Shown here in pieces: positions 1 to 7,640 of a stretch of 48,359 nucleotides of DNA. Source of the DNA: Qingrenia yutianensis (lineage in GTDB: Bacteria; Bacillota; Clostridia; UMGS1810); assembly GCF_014385105.1 (NCBI RefSeq), contig NZ_JACRTE010000013.1, forward strand, positions 1 through 48,359, written 5' to 3'. Position 1 is the stretch's first letter, and every line of letters starts with the position of its first letter. The position numbers were made by a program, and so were the translations under genes. The notes under the pieces were generated by a model, which did no database searches, was not told the DNA's origin, and saw nothing but the letters and a program-made list of their open reading frames with translations.

Positions 1-119
1 TGTGCTTTTATGCTATATATGAGCTGAAGGATGAAATCCCGAAATATGGATTTCATCCTTCGAAAAACACTTAAATTATATTATCATTTTGGAGTTTACA
101 CAAAATCGGGGAAATACCC
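1..119 (-). mobile_element. Terminal fragment of an insertion sequence (left copy)
   Basis: These bases are the exact reverse complement of the last 119 bases of the window, so the contig begins inside one IS copy and ends inside another in inverted orientation. The outer IS base is the G at 119, because the neighbouring C on the right side belongs to erm(B). Reading inward from that base, the end starts GGGTATTTCC and has TGTGTAAA at bases 18-25, the same offset I recall for IS256 itself. The IS256 assignment is therefore tentative. A 14-bp perfect hairpin sits at 26-39/48-61. No transposase is visible because the element runs off the contig. Confidence 0.75.
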
Positions 120-180
120 GTGATACTTGCAATTCCATTTTGTATGTGCTAAACTGTTTATATCTATTTTCTTTTTTCAT
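76..180 (-). pseudogene. 5' remnant of an unknown gene cut by the IS
   Basis: A reading frame starts at ATG 180 behind a good AGGAGG site and encodes MKKENRYKQFSTYKMELQVS, then runs into the IS end, which supplies 14 foreign residues (RVFPRFCVNSKMII) and a stop at 76-78. Only 20 native residues remain, too few to name a family. The same 14-residue tail is appended to the truncated erm(B) at the other end of the window, because both insertions happen to be in the same frame. The upstream dyad suggests the gene was under repressor control. Confidence 0.6.
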
Positions 181-193
181 AGATAAAATCCTC

Positions 194-243
194 CTATGTG
201 TTTTTATTATTGACTGACAGGTCAATCTTATTATAACACATAG
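194..243 (-). promoter_or_regulatory. Promoter with nested dyad operator for the truncated gene
   Basis: On the minus strand a TATAAT (230-235) is followed directly by a dyad with TTGAC/GTCAA arms and a 6-base centre (210-225). The outer arms CTATGTGTT (194-202) and AACACATAG (235-243) are also inverted repeats around nearly the same centre. A dyad of this type just downstream of a -10 box is typical of a TetR-family operator; the regulator is not in the window, and the TetR assignment is inference. Confidence 0.45.
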
Positions 244-275
244 AAGGATTTTTGTTCATCGGTTAACCTTTTTTG

Positions 276-298
276 AACCACGCGACTATCGCGTGGTT
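276..298 (+). terminator. Intrinsic terminator hairpin, plus-strand polarity
   Basis: Arms AACCACGCGA (276-285) and TCGCGTGGTT (289-298) form a perfect 10-bp stem with a 3-base loop, preceded by T/A-rich bases and followed by TTCTTT. The U-tract lies on the plus-strand side, although no complete plus-strand gene is upstream; it could insulate against transcripts leaving the region of the IS. Confidence 0.5.
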
Positions 299-310
299 TT
301 CTTTATACAA

Positions 311-349
311 CAAACGCGAAGATAAAACAATCGTTTATCTCCGCGTTTG
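311..349 (-). terminator. Probable terminator of ptsH
   Basis: A 16-bp stem with one mismatch (311-326 with 334-349, 7-base loop) lies 22 bases past the stop codon of ptsH. On the minus strand the hairpin is followed only by a short, interrupted T-run (TTGT), so termination may be inefficient. Confidence 0.5.
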
Positions 350-371
350 CACCTCACATAATAAAATCTTT

Positions 372-626
372 TTACTCCTCGTCAAGAGTTTTTATCAGCG
401 CGTCAAGCGCCTCGTTTTCGTCCTTGCCGTTTACAACAAGCTCGATTGTATCTCCCTTTACCGCACCCATACAAAGCACCATCAGTATGCTTTTTGCCTC
501 AAATTCTTCACCGTCTTTTATAACTGTTATATCACTTTCAAACTGTCCTGCCGTTTTGCAAAAATCAGTTGCCGGGCGAGCGTGAAGTCCCTCTTCGTTT
601 TTTATTGTATAGCTTGCTTTAACCAA
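372..626 (-). CDS. ptsH: Phosphocarrier protein HPr
   Basis: This small cytoplasmic protein carries the phosphate from PEP via enzyme I to the sugar-specific EIIA proteins of the PTS. The TTG at 626 is chosen as start because it has a GGGAG site 8-9 bases upstream and gives an 84-residue protein with the active histidine exactly at position 15 (GLHARPA, residues 13-19) and the regulatory serine exactly at 46 (KSILMVL). A further upstream TTG at 641 would displace both and has no ribosome binding site. The presence of Ser46 implies control by HPr kinase/phosphorylase as in other Bacillota. No other pts gene is nearby. It lies downstream of the hydrogenase operon but behind that operon's terminator, so it is probably transcribed separately. 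Confidence 0.93.
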   Translation of the reverse strand: MVKASYTIKNEEGLHARPATDFCKTAGQFESDITVIKDGEEFEAKSILMVLCMGAVKGDTIELVVNGKDENEALDALIKTLDEE

Positions 627-714
627 TTTGTTCACTCCCAAAATTTTTTCTTATTTTTATTATTAGGAGTTTTTTTGTTTTAATAACAAATTTAAAAAAT
701 CAATTTTTTCCAAA

Positions 715-750
715 AAAATAACGTGCCTTTTGAAAAAGACACGTTATTTT
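715..750 (-). terminator. Intrinsic terminator of the hydrogenase operon
   Basis: AAAATAACGTG (715-725) and CACGTTATTTT (740-750) form a perfect 11-bp stem, extended inside by a CTTTT/AAAAG helix. It sits 20 bases beyond the hydA stop and has U-tract potential on both strands. Confidence 0.8.
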
Positions 751-769
751 TAAAATTTTATTAAATTAC

Positions 770-2503
770 TTACGCTCTGATGTCGCTTCTGTCCACATAA
801 TGTGTGTGCAAAAGCTCGTGCGATTTATGACCGCAAGGCTCGCCGAAGAATTCCTCGTAAAGCTTTATGATTACGGGGTTCTCGTGAGATTTTCTCATTT
901 TAGCGTTTCTGTCCTCCGAGTAGAGCGCCTCGGCTCTTTTAGCCTTAACATCAACGTCGGCCTTAACGCGTGCGTCAACGATAGGCTGACCGCCGCCATG
1001 GATACATCCGCCCGGGCAAGCCATAATCTCAATGAAGTCGTATTTTTCGCCGTTTTTGATTTTTTCAAGAATAGTTTTAGCGTTTTTCGTTCCGTGAACG
1101 ATTGCAACTTTAACGTCCTTGCCTGCGATTTTAAGAGTAGCCTCTTTTACGCCGTCAAGACCGCGGACTGCTTTAACGTCGAGATCGTCAAGCGGTTTTT
1201 TCTCGAGAATTTCATAAACTGTACGGATTGCCGCCTCCATAACACCGCCGGTTGTACCGAAGATAACGCCTGCGCCCGTTGCCTCGCCGAACGGAGTGTC
1301 AAACTGCTCGTCGGGAAGGTTAACAAAGTCGATACCTGCCTGTTTAATCATTCTTGCAAGCTCTCTTGTTGTGAGCGAAACGTCTATATCGCGTCCGCCG
1401 CTTGTTGTATGCTCACTTCTGCTTGCCTCAAATTTCTTTGAAGTACACGGCATAACAGCAACCGAGAAGATTTTATCTTTGTTTATGCCCTCTTTTTCCG
1501 CATAATACGATTTTATAACCGCGCCGAACATTTCCATAGGCGATTTACAGGTGGAAAGGTTGGGCAAAAATTCGGGATAGTTGTGTTCGCAGTATTTAAC
1601 CCAGCCCGGTGAGCAAGATGTGATTATCGGAAGATTTTCGCCTTTTGTAAATCTTTCGATAAACTCTGTGCCCTCCTCCATAATTGTGAGGTCCGCACCG
1701 GTATCGGTGTCAAACACTTTGTCAAAGCCGAGGCGTTTGAGCGCTGCAACCATTTTTCCCGTTACGGGTGTGCCGATAGGCAAGCCGAATTCTTCACCGA
1801 GCGCCGCTCTTACCGCCGGAGCAACCTGAACAACAACGTGTTTTTCGCTGTCGTCGATAGCTTCGTTAACCTGAGGAATATCGTTTTTCTCATAGAGTGC
1901 GCCAACGGGACATGCTACGATACACTGTCCGCAGTAGATACAAGCCGCGTCGTTAATCGGTTTTTCAAAATACGGAGCAATATGTGTGTTAAATCCGCGC
2001 TCTACGCAGTCGATAACCGAAATGCCCTGATTTTTACAAGCCGCAACACAGCGTCTGCAAAGGATACATTTGTTGTTATCTCTTACAAGTGATGGCGATG
2101 AAGTATCAAGTTCATACTCAATGTTTTTGCCCTCGTATCTTATATCTTCAATGCCAAGCTCCTCACAGAGTTTCTGAAGTTCGCAGTTTCTGTTTCTTAT
2201 ACAGGTAAGACATTTTCTTTCGTGGTTTGACAAGATAAGCTCCAAAGTAGCTTTTCTTGCATTTCTCACCTTTGCGGAATTTGTATAAATTTCAAGTCCC
2301 TCGCTTACAGGATATACACACGCCGCCTGAAGCGCTCTTGCGCCTTTTATTTCAACAAGACACATTCTGCACGCACCGATTTGGTTTAAATCCTTTAAGT
2401 AGCAAAGAGTAGGAATGTGAATGTTGTTTTCTCTTGCAGCCTCCAGAATTGTTTTGCCTTCCTGAACTTCAACAGGCTTGCCGTTGATTTTAATATTTAC
2501 CAT
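770..2503 (-). CDS. hydA: [FeFe]-hydrogenase catalytic subunit HydA
   Basis: Catalyses reversible H2 formation in the cytoplasm, here expected to bifurcate electrons between reduced ferredoxin and NAD(P)H together with HydB and HydC. Residues 1-75 are a plant-type 2Fe-2S domain (Cys34, 45, 48, 62). The next segment has the His94/Cys98/Cys101/Cys107 4Fe-4S ligands, then a two-cluster ferredoxin domain (Cys146-156 and Cys188-198). The H-cluster motifs follow: TSCSPGW (Cys297), MPCTSKK (Cys353) and MACPGGC (Cys496 and Cys500). The C-terminal small-subunit-like tail is intact. All cofactor ligands are present, and 577 residues is the normal length for this class. It is the last gene of the operon, 19 bases after hydB. 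Confidence 0.96.
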   Translation of the reverse strand: MVNIKINGKPVEVQEGKTILEAARENNIHIPTLCYLKDLNQIGACRMCLVEIKGARALQAACVYPVSEGLEIYTNSAKVRNARKATLELILSNHERKCLTCIRNRNCELQKLCEELGIEDIRYEGKNIEYELDTSSPSLVRDNNKCILCRRCVAACKNQGISVIDCVERGFNTHIAPYFEKPINDAACIYCGQCIVACPVGALYEKNDIPQVNEAIDDSEKHVVVQVAPAVRAALGEEFGLPIGTPVTGKMVAALKRLGFDKVFDTDTGADLTIMEEGTEFIERFTKGENLPIITSCSPGWVKYCEHNYPEFLPNLSTCKSPMEMFGAVIKSYYAEKEGINKDKIFSVAVMPCTSKKFEASRSEHTTSGGRDIDVSLTTRELARMIKQAGIDFVNLPDEQFDTPFGEATGAGVIFGTTGGVMEAAIRTVYEILEKKPLDDLDVKAVRGLDGVKEATLKIAGKDVKVAIVHGTKNAKTILEKIKNGEKYDFIEIMACPGGCIHGGGQPIVDARVKADVDVKAKRAEALYSEDRNAKMRKSHENPVIIKLYEEFFGEPCGHKSHELLHTHYVDRSDIRA

Positions 2504-2522
2504 TTATAACACTCTCCCTTCC

Positions 2523-4313
2523 TTATTTCACTACCGCGCCGAATTTGCAGGTATCAGCACAAACGCCGCATTTAATACATTTAGTTGTGTCGATAACAAA
2601 CGGACTCTTGATTTCGCCCGAAATTGCGCCGACGGGACATTTTCTCGAGCAAAGACTGCAGCCCTTACACTTTTCGGGGTCAATCGAATATGTAACTAGG
2701 TCTTTACATACGCCCGCGGGACATTTTTTGTCGACAACGTGAGCAATATATTCGTCCTCAAAATATCTTAACGTGCTGAGTATCGGGTTGGGCGCCGTCT
2801 GACCAAGACCGCAGAGAGCCGACTCTTTTACGTTGTAGCAAAGCTCTTTGAGGTTTTTAATATCGTCGAGAGTACCGTTGCCTTTTGTGATTTTGTCGAG
2901 AATTTCGTACATTCTCTTTGTACCGATACGGCAGGGTGCGCATTTACCGCACGACTCGTCAACCGTGAACGCGAGGAAGAATTTTGCAATATCAACCATA
3001 CAGGTGTCCTCGTCCATAACGATAAGTCCGCCCGAACCCATCATAGAGCCGATGCTGATGAGAGAATCGTAGTCAATCGGAATATCGAGATACTGCGCCG
3101 GGATACAACCGCCCGAAGGACCTCCCGTCTGTGCCGCTTTGAATTTTTTGCCGTTGGGGATACCTCCGCCGATTTCGTAAACGATTTCGCGAAGTGTTGT
3201 ACCCATCGGAATTTCAACAAGACCTGTATTGTGAATTTTTCCGCCGACAGCGAAAACTTTTGTACCTTTGCTTTTTTCGGTGCCGATTTTTGCAAATTCC
3301 TCCGCGCCCTCATTGATGATAACGGGAATGTTTGCATATGTTTCAACGTTGTTCAAAACGGTCGGTTTGCCGAAAAGACCTTTAACCGCGGGGAAAGGCG
3401 GACGCGGACGCGGTTCGCCTCTGTGACCTTCGATAGAAGTCATAAGCGCTGTTTCCTCACCGCATACAAACGCACCTGCGCCGAGACGGATATGCAAATC
3501 AAAGTCAAAGCCCGAATCAAAGATGTTTTTGCCGAGCATACCGTATTCTTTCGCCTGCTCGATAGCAATCTGAAGTCGTGCAACGGCGATAGGATACTCC
3601 GCTCTGATGTAAATATAACCCTCGGTAGCGCCGATTGCATAGCCTGCGATAGCCATAGCCTCGATTACCGAGTGGGGGTCGCCCTCAAGGATAGATCTGT
3701 CCATAAACGCACCGGGGTCGCCCTCGTCCGCGTTACAGGCAACATATTTCTGATCGTCAACCGATTTAGCGGCAAAGCTCCATTTCAAGCCGGTGGGGAA
3801 TCCGCCGCCGCCTCTGCCTCTCAAGCCGGATTTCAAAATTTCATCTATAACCTCCTGCGGTTTCATAGAGGTTAAAACTTTACCGAGCGCACTGTAACCG
3901 TTTACGCCGATATATTCCTCGATATTTTCAGGGTTGATAACACCGCAGTTGCGAAGCGCAACCCTTTTTTGTTTTTTATAAAAGTCAACGTCGTTGAGCG
4001 ATTTGATATTGTCCTCGTGAACTGTTTCCTGATAAAGAAGTCTTTTAACAATTCTTCCTTTCAAGAGATGCTCCGAAACGATTTCTTCAATATCTTCGGG
4101 TTTAACCATACTGTAGAAACAGCCTTCGGGATAAACAATCATAACGGGACCGAGCGCACAAAGACCGAAACAGCCGGTTTTGATAACGTTGATTTCGTCG
4201 GTAAGATTGTATTTTTCAAGATTTTTATTAAGTGCGTCAATAATTTTTTCACTTCCCGATGATGTACAGCCTGTACCGCCGCACACAAGGACGTGAGCTC
4301 TTGCCAATTTCAT
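2523..4313 (-). CDS. hydB: Bifurcating hydrogenase flavoprotein subunit HydB (NuoF-like)
   Basis: Binds FMN and NAD(P)H and is the likely site where electrons from ferredoxin and NAD(P)H meet. Order of domains: an N-terminal thioredoxin-like 2Fe-2S domain (Cys11, 16, 48, 52); the NuoF core with GLRGRGGGG (163-171) and CNADEGDPGAF (193-203) for flavin and nucleotide binding and GAGAFVCGEETAL (278-290); the 4Fe-4S site ESCGKCAPC (Cys455, 458, 461, and distal 501); and a C-terminal double 4Fe-4S ferredoxin (Cys549-559 and 579-589). The 596-residue length and the added ferredoxin domain separate it from respiratory NuoF. Start ATG 4313 has a GGAGGAG site. It sits between the small ferredoxin gene and hydA. 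Confidence 0.95.
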   Translation of the reverse strand: MKLARAHVLVCGGTGCTSSGSEKIIDALNKNLEKYNLTDEINVIKTGCFGLCALGPVMIVYPEGCFYSMVKPEDIEEIVSEHLLKGRIVKRLLYQETVHEDNIKSLNDVDFYKKQKRVALRNCGVINPENIEEYIGVNGYSALGKVLTSMKPQEVIDEILKSGLRGRGGGGFPTGLKWSFAAKSVDDQKYVACNADEGDPGAFMDRSILEGDPHSVIEAMAIAGYAIGATEGYIYIRAEYPIAVARLQIAIEQAKEYGMLGKNIFDSGFDFDLHIRLGAGAFVCGEETALMTSIEGHRGEPRPRPPFPAVKGLFGKPTVLNNVETYANIPVIINEGAEEFAKIGTEKSKGTKVFAVGGKIHNTGLVEIPMGTTLREIVYEIGGGIPNGKKFKAAQTGGPSGGCIPAQYLDIPIDYDSLISIGSMMGSGGLIVMDEDTCMVDIAKFFLAFTVDESCGKCAPCRIGTKRMYEILDKITKGNGTLDDIKNLKELCYNVKESALCGLGQTAPNPILSTLRYFEDEYIAHVVDKKCPAGVCKDLVTYSIDPEKCKGCSLCSRKCPVGAISGEIKSPFVIDTTKCIKCGVCADTCKFGAVVK

Positions 4314-4327
4314 TAGTTTACTCCTCC

Positions 4328-4699
4328 TTATTTTTCATATGCGCCAACGGTAAATTCGTTTATAACCTTGCCGTTAACAACAGTTTCGTTAATAATTCTT
4401 ACTGCTTTTTCGCTGTCAACTTTAGCGTATGTAATTTTTTCGCCGTTGTCCATATAAACCTCAACGATAGGCTCAAGTTTGCAAAGACCGATACAGCCTG
4501 TCTGTGTAACGTAAGCGTTTTTAATCTGTCTTTTTTCTATTTCTTCCATAAGGGTTTTCATAACCGGACGTGCGCCTGCGGCGATACCGCAGGTAGCCAT
4601 ACCTACAACTATTCTTATTTTGTCGTCGCCTTCGTTTCTTAAGGTAACGTCGCCTTTCATTTTGTTTCTGATTGCAGCAAGCTCTTCAAGTGTTTTCAT
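4328..4699 (-). CDS. Small (2Fe-2S) ferredoxin-like hydrogenase accessory protein
   Basis: A 123-residue thioredoxin-fold 2Fe-2S ferredoxin related to the C-terminal part of NuoE and the N-terminal part of HydB. Visible ligands are Cys37 (in ATCGIAAGA) and Cys69/Cys73 (TGCIGLC); the fourth usual cysteine is replaced by an Ala/Gly stretch, as I recall for hydrogenase-operon homologues in other clostridia. ATG 4699 is preferred over the in-frame TTG at 4705 because of AAGGAAG spacing. The stop lies 14 bases before hydB, which suggests translational coupling. It probably relays electrons within the hydrogenase complex, but a structural subunit role is inferred from context only. Confidence 0.85.
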   Translation of the reverse strand: MKTLEELAAIRNKMKGDVTLRNEGDDKIRIVVGMATCGIAAGARPVMKTLMEEIEKRQIKNAYVTQTGCIGLCKLEPIVEVYMDNGEKITYAKVDSEKAVRIINETVVNGKVINEFTVGAYEK

Positions 4700-4725
4700 A
4701 TTCAACTTCCTTTCTGCCTAAAAAT

Positions 4726-5268
4726 TTATTTTTTGATTTCGCAAAGTCCGTCCGCAATGTATTCTTCAATCCAGTGCAAAACGTCCTGCTCGCCTATAAA
4801 AACTCCGTTTAAAACTTCTTTTATTTTTTTTGTGGAAAATTCAAAGCTTTTGCCGTTATACGTATGCGTGTAAACAAAATCAATATCGGGATTGCACGAT
4901 ACGAGCGTCACCATTGTAAACGCCGTATCCCCGAGAGGCATACGGTCGATGCTGTCGTACACAAAGGTTGCGGTAACCTTTGTTCCCTCGCCGAGCTTCG
5001 ACTGTATTTCAAGACCGCCGCCGGTAAGCTCCGCCGCCGATTTAAAAAGCGACAGACCAAGCCCCACTTTTCTTGTTTTCCTCATTGTAACAAACGGGTC
5101 GGTCACGTTTTTTACAAACTCCTCGCTCATACCCTTTCCGTTATCGGTAATTTCAACCGCAAGAAGATTTTTTTTCGTGTCCTCAACAACCGAAATTCCT
5201 ATTTCGGTTGCCTCCGCCTTGATTGAATTTTGAACAATATCGAGAATATGCAAAGAAATTTCAACCAT
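4726..5268 (-). CDS. GHKL-type ATP-binding protein in the hydrogenase operon
   Basis: This 180-residue protein is almost only a histidine-kinase-like ATPase fold: N-box LDIVQNSIKA (residues 9-18), G1-box DNGKGM near residue 42, and G2-box GLGLSL near 68, followed by an approximately 70-residue extension of unknown role. It has no membrane segment or sensor domain. A classical phospho-accepting H-box with a dimerisation helix is missing, although a histidine (His7) precedes the N-box. Similar stand-alone ATPases sit in hydrogenase operons of other clostridia, where their role is not settled; kinase, anti-sigma-like or assembly functions are possible. It lies 17 bases after hydC and before the ferredoxin gene. 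Confidence 0.8.
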   Translation of the reverse strand: MVEISLHILDIVQNSIKAEATEIGISVVEDTKKNLLAVEITDNGKGMSEEFVKNVTDPFVTMRKTRKVGLGLSLFKSAAELTGGGLEIQSKLGEGTKVTATFVYDSIDRMPLGDTAFTMVTLVSCNPDIDFVYTHTYNGKSFEFSTKKIKEVLNGVFIGEQDVLHWIEEYIADGLCEIKK

Positions 5269-5285
5269 TATAATCAGGCTCCCGA

Positions 5286-5780
5286 TCAGTCAACGTATTT
5301 AGCCAAAATGCCCTCAACATCGTCGGGAACAAGTCTGCCGTAAACATCGTCGTTAACAGTCATAACGGGTGCAAGACCGCACGCACCGATACAGCGTGTA
5401 GCATCAAGCGAATATTTTCCGTCCTCACTGCATTCGCCTACACCGATGCCGAGTTTTTCCATAATTTTTTCTAAAATGTCGCCCGAACCTTTTACATAGC
5501 ACGCCGTACCAAGACAGACTGCGATTTTGTATCTGCCCTTCGGGTTTGTGGTGAACTGTGTGTAGAAAGTTACAACACCGTAGATTTCAGCCATAGAAAT
5601 GCCAAGGCCGTCCGAGATAATCTGCTGAACTTCAACGGGCAGATATCCGTAAATTTCCTGAGCTTCGTGAAGTGTGGGAATAAGCGCACCCTCTGTACCC
5701 TTATACTTTTCGATAACTTTCAAAAGCTCGCTCTCCTGCTCTTTTGTGCCTTTAAAAGCGGGAGTCTTTTTTTCACTCAT
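5286..5780 (-). CDS. hydC: Bifurcating hydrogenase subunit HydC (NuoE-like)
   Basis: First gene of the hydrogenase operon. It is the 2Fe-2S electron-transfer subunit with an N-terminal helical bundle (to about residue 70) and a C-terminal thioredoxin-like domain. The four cluster ligands are Cys89, Cys94, Cys130 and Cys134 (VCLGTAC and TRCIGAC), as in NuoE/HndA. The segment YGVVTFYTQF near residue 67 is a hallmark of the family. At 164 residues it is full length. ATG 5780 has a strong AAGGAGG site. With HydA and HydB it completes a HydABC set; without biochemical data the NAD versus NADP preference cannot be read. Confidence 0.94.
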   Translation of the reverse strand: MSEKKTPAFKGTKEQESELLKVIEKYKGTEGALIPTLHEAQEIYGYLPVEVQQIISDGLGISMAEIYGVVTFYTQFTTNPKGRYKIAVCLGTACYVKGSGDILEKIMEKLGIGVGECSEDGKYSLDATRCIGACGLAPVMTVNDDVYGRLVPDDVEGILAKYVD

Positions 5781-5824
5781 TTGATTTTACCTCCTTGAAA
5801 TATGTACTCTGATATATGCAATTC

Positions 5825-5852
5825 TTACATTGTTAAATATTTAACAATGTAA
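5825..5852 (-). promoter_or_regulatory. Rex operator (28-bp perfect palindrome)
   Basis: The half-site TTACATTGTTAAAT (5825-5838) is followed without a spacer by its exact reverse complement (5839-5852). The inner 18 bases at 5830-5847 have the pattern TTGTTAA-N4-TTAACAA, the known binding consensus of the NADH-sensing repressor Rex. It lies between the promoter and the hydC start, so bound repressor would block elongation or initiation. This would couple hydrogenase expression to the NADH/NAD+ ratio. The rex gene itself is not in the window. Confidence 0.85.
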
Positions 5853-5874
5853 AAGTAATAAAGCATTACGCTTT

Positions 5875-5903
5875 AGTATAACATAATTTGACATTTCTTG
5901 CAA
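5875..5903 (-). promoter_or_regulatory. Candidate promoter of the hydrogenase operon
   Basis: On the minus strand TTGCAA (5898-5903) and TATACT (5875-5880) are separated by 17 bases. Predicted transcription starts near 5868, so the Rex palindrome would begin about 16 bases downstream of the start. Upstream, 5904-6056 holds AT-rich DNA shared with the divergent comM gene. Confidence 0.5.
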
Positions 5904-6089
5904 GCATTATTTCATTGTTTTTATTCACAAAAAAGCTGTATAAATAATGGTACAATCCCACAAACAAAGCGCTTTTGCACATTATTTTGCCGAAAATAAA
6001 AAAATTTTCAAAAAACTATGGAAATTTTTTTTAATGTGTGTTATTATATTATGATATATAATGTTTATTTGCAAAAACGGGGTGAACAA

Positions 6090-7628
6090 ATGATTTCTAA
6101 AGTCAACAGCTGTGCCATTTCGGGCATTGACGGCTATATTGTCACCGTCGAGGTCGATATGTCAAACGGCATACCGTCTATGGATATCGTGGGACTTCCC
6201 GACACGGCGGTAAAGGAGTCGAAGGAAAGAGTAAAAGCGGCGGTTAAAAACTGCGAATTCTCTTATCCGCAGAAAAAAATCATAGTTAACCTTGCACCTG
6301 CCCATACAAAAAAAGAGGGCGCTTATTTCGACCTCCCCATTACGGCGGCAATTCTGATTTCGTCGGGTCAGCTTACAGCGGACGATATTGACGATTATGC
6401 ACTTATCGGCGAGCTTTCACTGGACGGAAGCCTGCGCAGTGTAAACGGCGTTTTGCCTATGGCGCTGGCGGCGAAAGAACACGGCGTAAACAACATCATC
6501 GTTCCGTCGGACAACGCTTTTGAGGCGGCTGTTGTGGACGGATTAAACGTTTACGGCGCAAAAAACCTCACCGAGGTTGCAAGGCATTTGTCGGGCGGGG
6601 AAAAACTTGAAAAAGTGACGGTTAATCTTGACGAATTCTTTAACGAACAGATAGATTATATCGACGATTTTGCGGACGTTAAAGGTCAGGCGGCGGCAAA
6701 ACGCGCACTTGAAGTTGCGGCGGCAGGCGGTCATAACTTAATTATGATAGGCGCGCCGGGTTCGGGAAAAACAATGCTTGCAAAAAGGCTTGTTTCCATT
6801 CTTCCGAGCATCACCTTTTCCGAGGCGCTGGAGGTTACAAAAATTTATTCCATTGCCGGAAAACTTCCGCCCAACACACCGATTATGAAATCGCGTCCGT
6901 TCCGCAGTCCGCATCATACAATATCACCGCAGGCAATCACCGGCGGAGGGGCTGTTCCCAAACCGGGCGAAATAAGCCTTGCGCACAGGGGAGTTTTGTT
7001 CCTTGACGAATTTCCGGAATTTCGCAAAGAAACGATTGATTCTCTGCGCCAGCCCTTGGAGGACGGATATTTCACCGTCGGACGCGTTGCAGGCAGTTTC
7101 ACGTTTCCCAGCGAAACAATGCTTATCGCAAGTATGAACCCGTGCAAATGCGGTTACTACGGCGATACTTCACGAAAATGCACCTGCCTTCCGGGGCAGA
7201 TACAAAAATATTTAAGCAAAATTTCAGGTCCTATGCTCGACCGTTTTGACATTCACGTTGAAGTTCCGACTGTCAAATATTCCGAGCTTGAAAGCAGCGA
7301 AAAAGCAGAAAGCAGTGCGGTTATACGCGAGCGCGTAAACAGAGCGCGCAGCATTCAGCTTGAACGCTACAAAAACGAAAAGATTTTTTCAAACGCATCT
7401 CTTTCGGCGGCATCTCTCGATGTTTACTGTCCGCTGGACGAAAACTGCAAAACGCTTTTGCGGAACGTTTTTGAAAAACTCGGCTTATCGGCAAGGGCAC
7501 ATTCGCGTATAATAAAGGTTGCGCGCACCATCGCCGACCTTGACGCAAGCGAAAACATAAAACCCAATCACATCGCCGAGGCGATACGTTACAGAAGTCT
7601 GGACAAAAAATTTTGGTTTAACAATTAA
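6090..7628 (+). CDS. comM: ComM/YifB-family Mg-chelatase-like AAA+ ATPase
   Basis: In other bacteria ComM is a hexameric helicase that promotes branch migration during integration of transformed DNA; in Clostridia its role is less clear. The N-terminal domain (about 1-180) starts MISKVNSCAI and has a Lon-protease-like fold. Walker A GAPGSGKT is near residue 221, Walker B LLFLDEFPEF near 303, and arginine/sensor elements with RFDIHVEV near 385. A four-cysteine segment CKCGYYGD...CTC near 353 is typical of the family. Length 512 is normal. The ATG at 6090 is preferred to an upstream one at 6018 because it has GGGGTG 7 bases before it and matches family N-termini. A TATAAT at 6057-6062 may be its -10 box. 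Confidence 0.93.
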   Translation: MISKVNSCAISGIDGYIVTVEVDMSNGIPSMDIVGLPDTAVKESKERVKAAVKNCEFSYPQKKIIVNLAPAHTKKEGAYFDLPITAAILISSGQLTADDIDDYALIGELSLDGSLRSVNGVLPMALAAKEHGVNNIIVPSDNAFEAAVVDGLNVYGAKNLTEVARHLSGGEKLEKVTVNLDEFFNEQIDYIDDFADVKGQAAAKRALEVAAAGGHNLIMIGAPGSGKTMLAKRLVSILPSITFSEALEVTKIYSIAGKLPPNTPIMKSRPFRSPHHTISPQAITGGGAVPKPGEISLAHRGVLFLDEFPEFRKETIDSLRQPLEDGYFTVGRVAGSFTFPSETMLIASMNPCKCGYYGDTSRKCTCLPGQIQKYLSKISGPMLDRFDIHVEVPTVKYSELESSEKAESSAVIRERVNRARSIQLERYKNEKIFSNASLSAASLDVYCPLDENCKTLLRNVFEKLGLSARAHSRIIKVARTIADLDASENIKPNHIAEAIRYRSLDKKFWFNN

Positions 7629-7640
7629 CGGAGGAAGAAT

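Noticed and set aside
1..121. Circular or linear-plasmid telomere interpretation of the terminal inverted repeats
   Set aside because: The repeats start exactly where erm(B) is interrupted and resemble an IS end; shared ends of a multicopy IS at contig breaks explain them better.
2545..5233. Numerous plus-strand frames over the hydrogenase operon
   Set aside because: All are shadows of the minus-strand operon, whose genes have clear motifs, spacing and ribosome binding sites.
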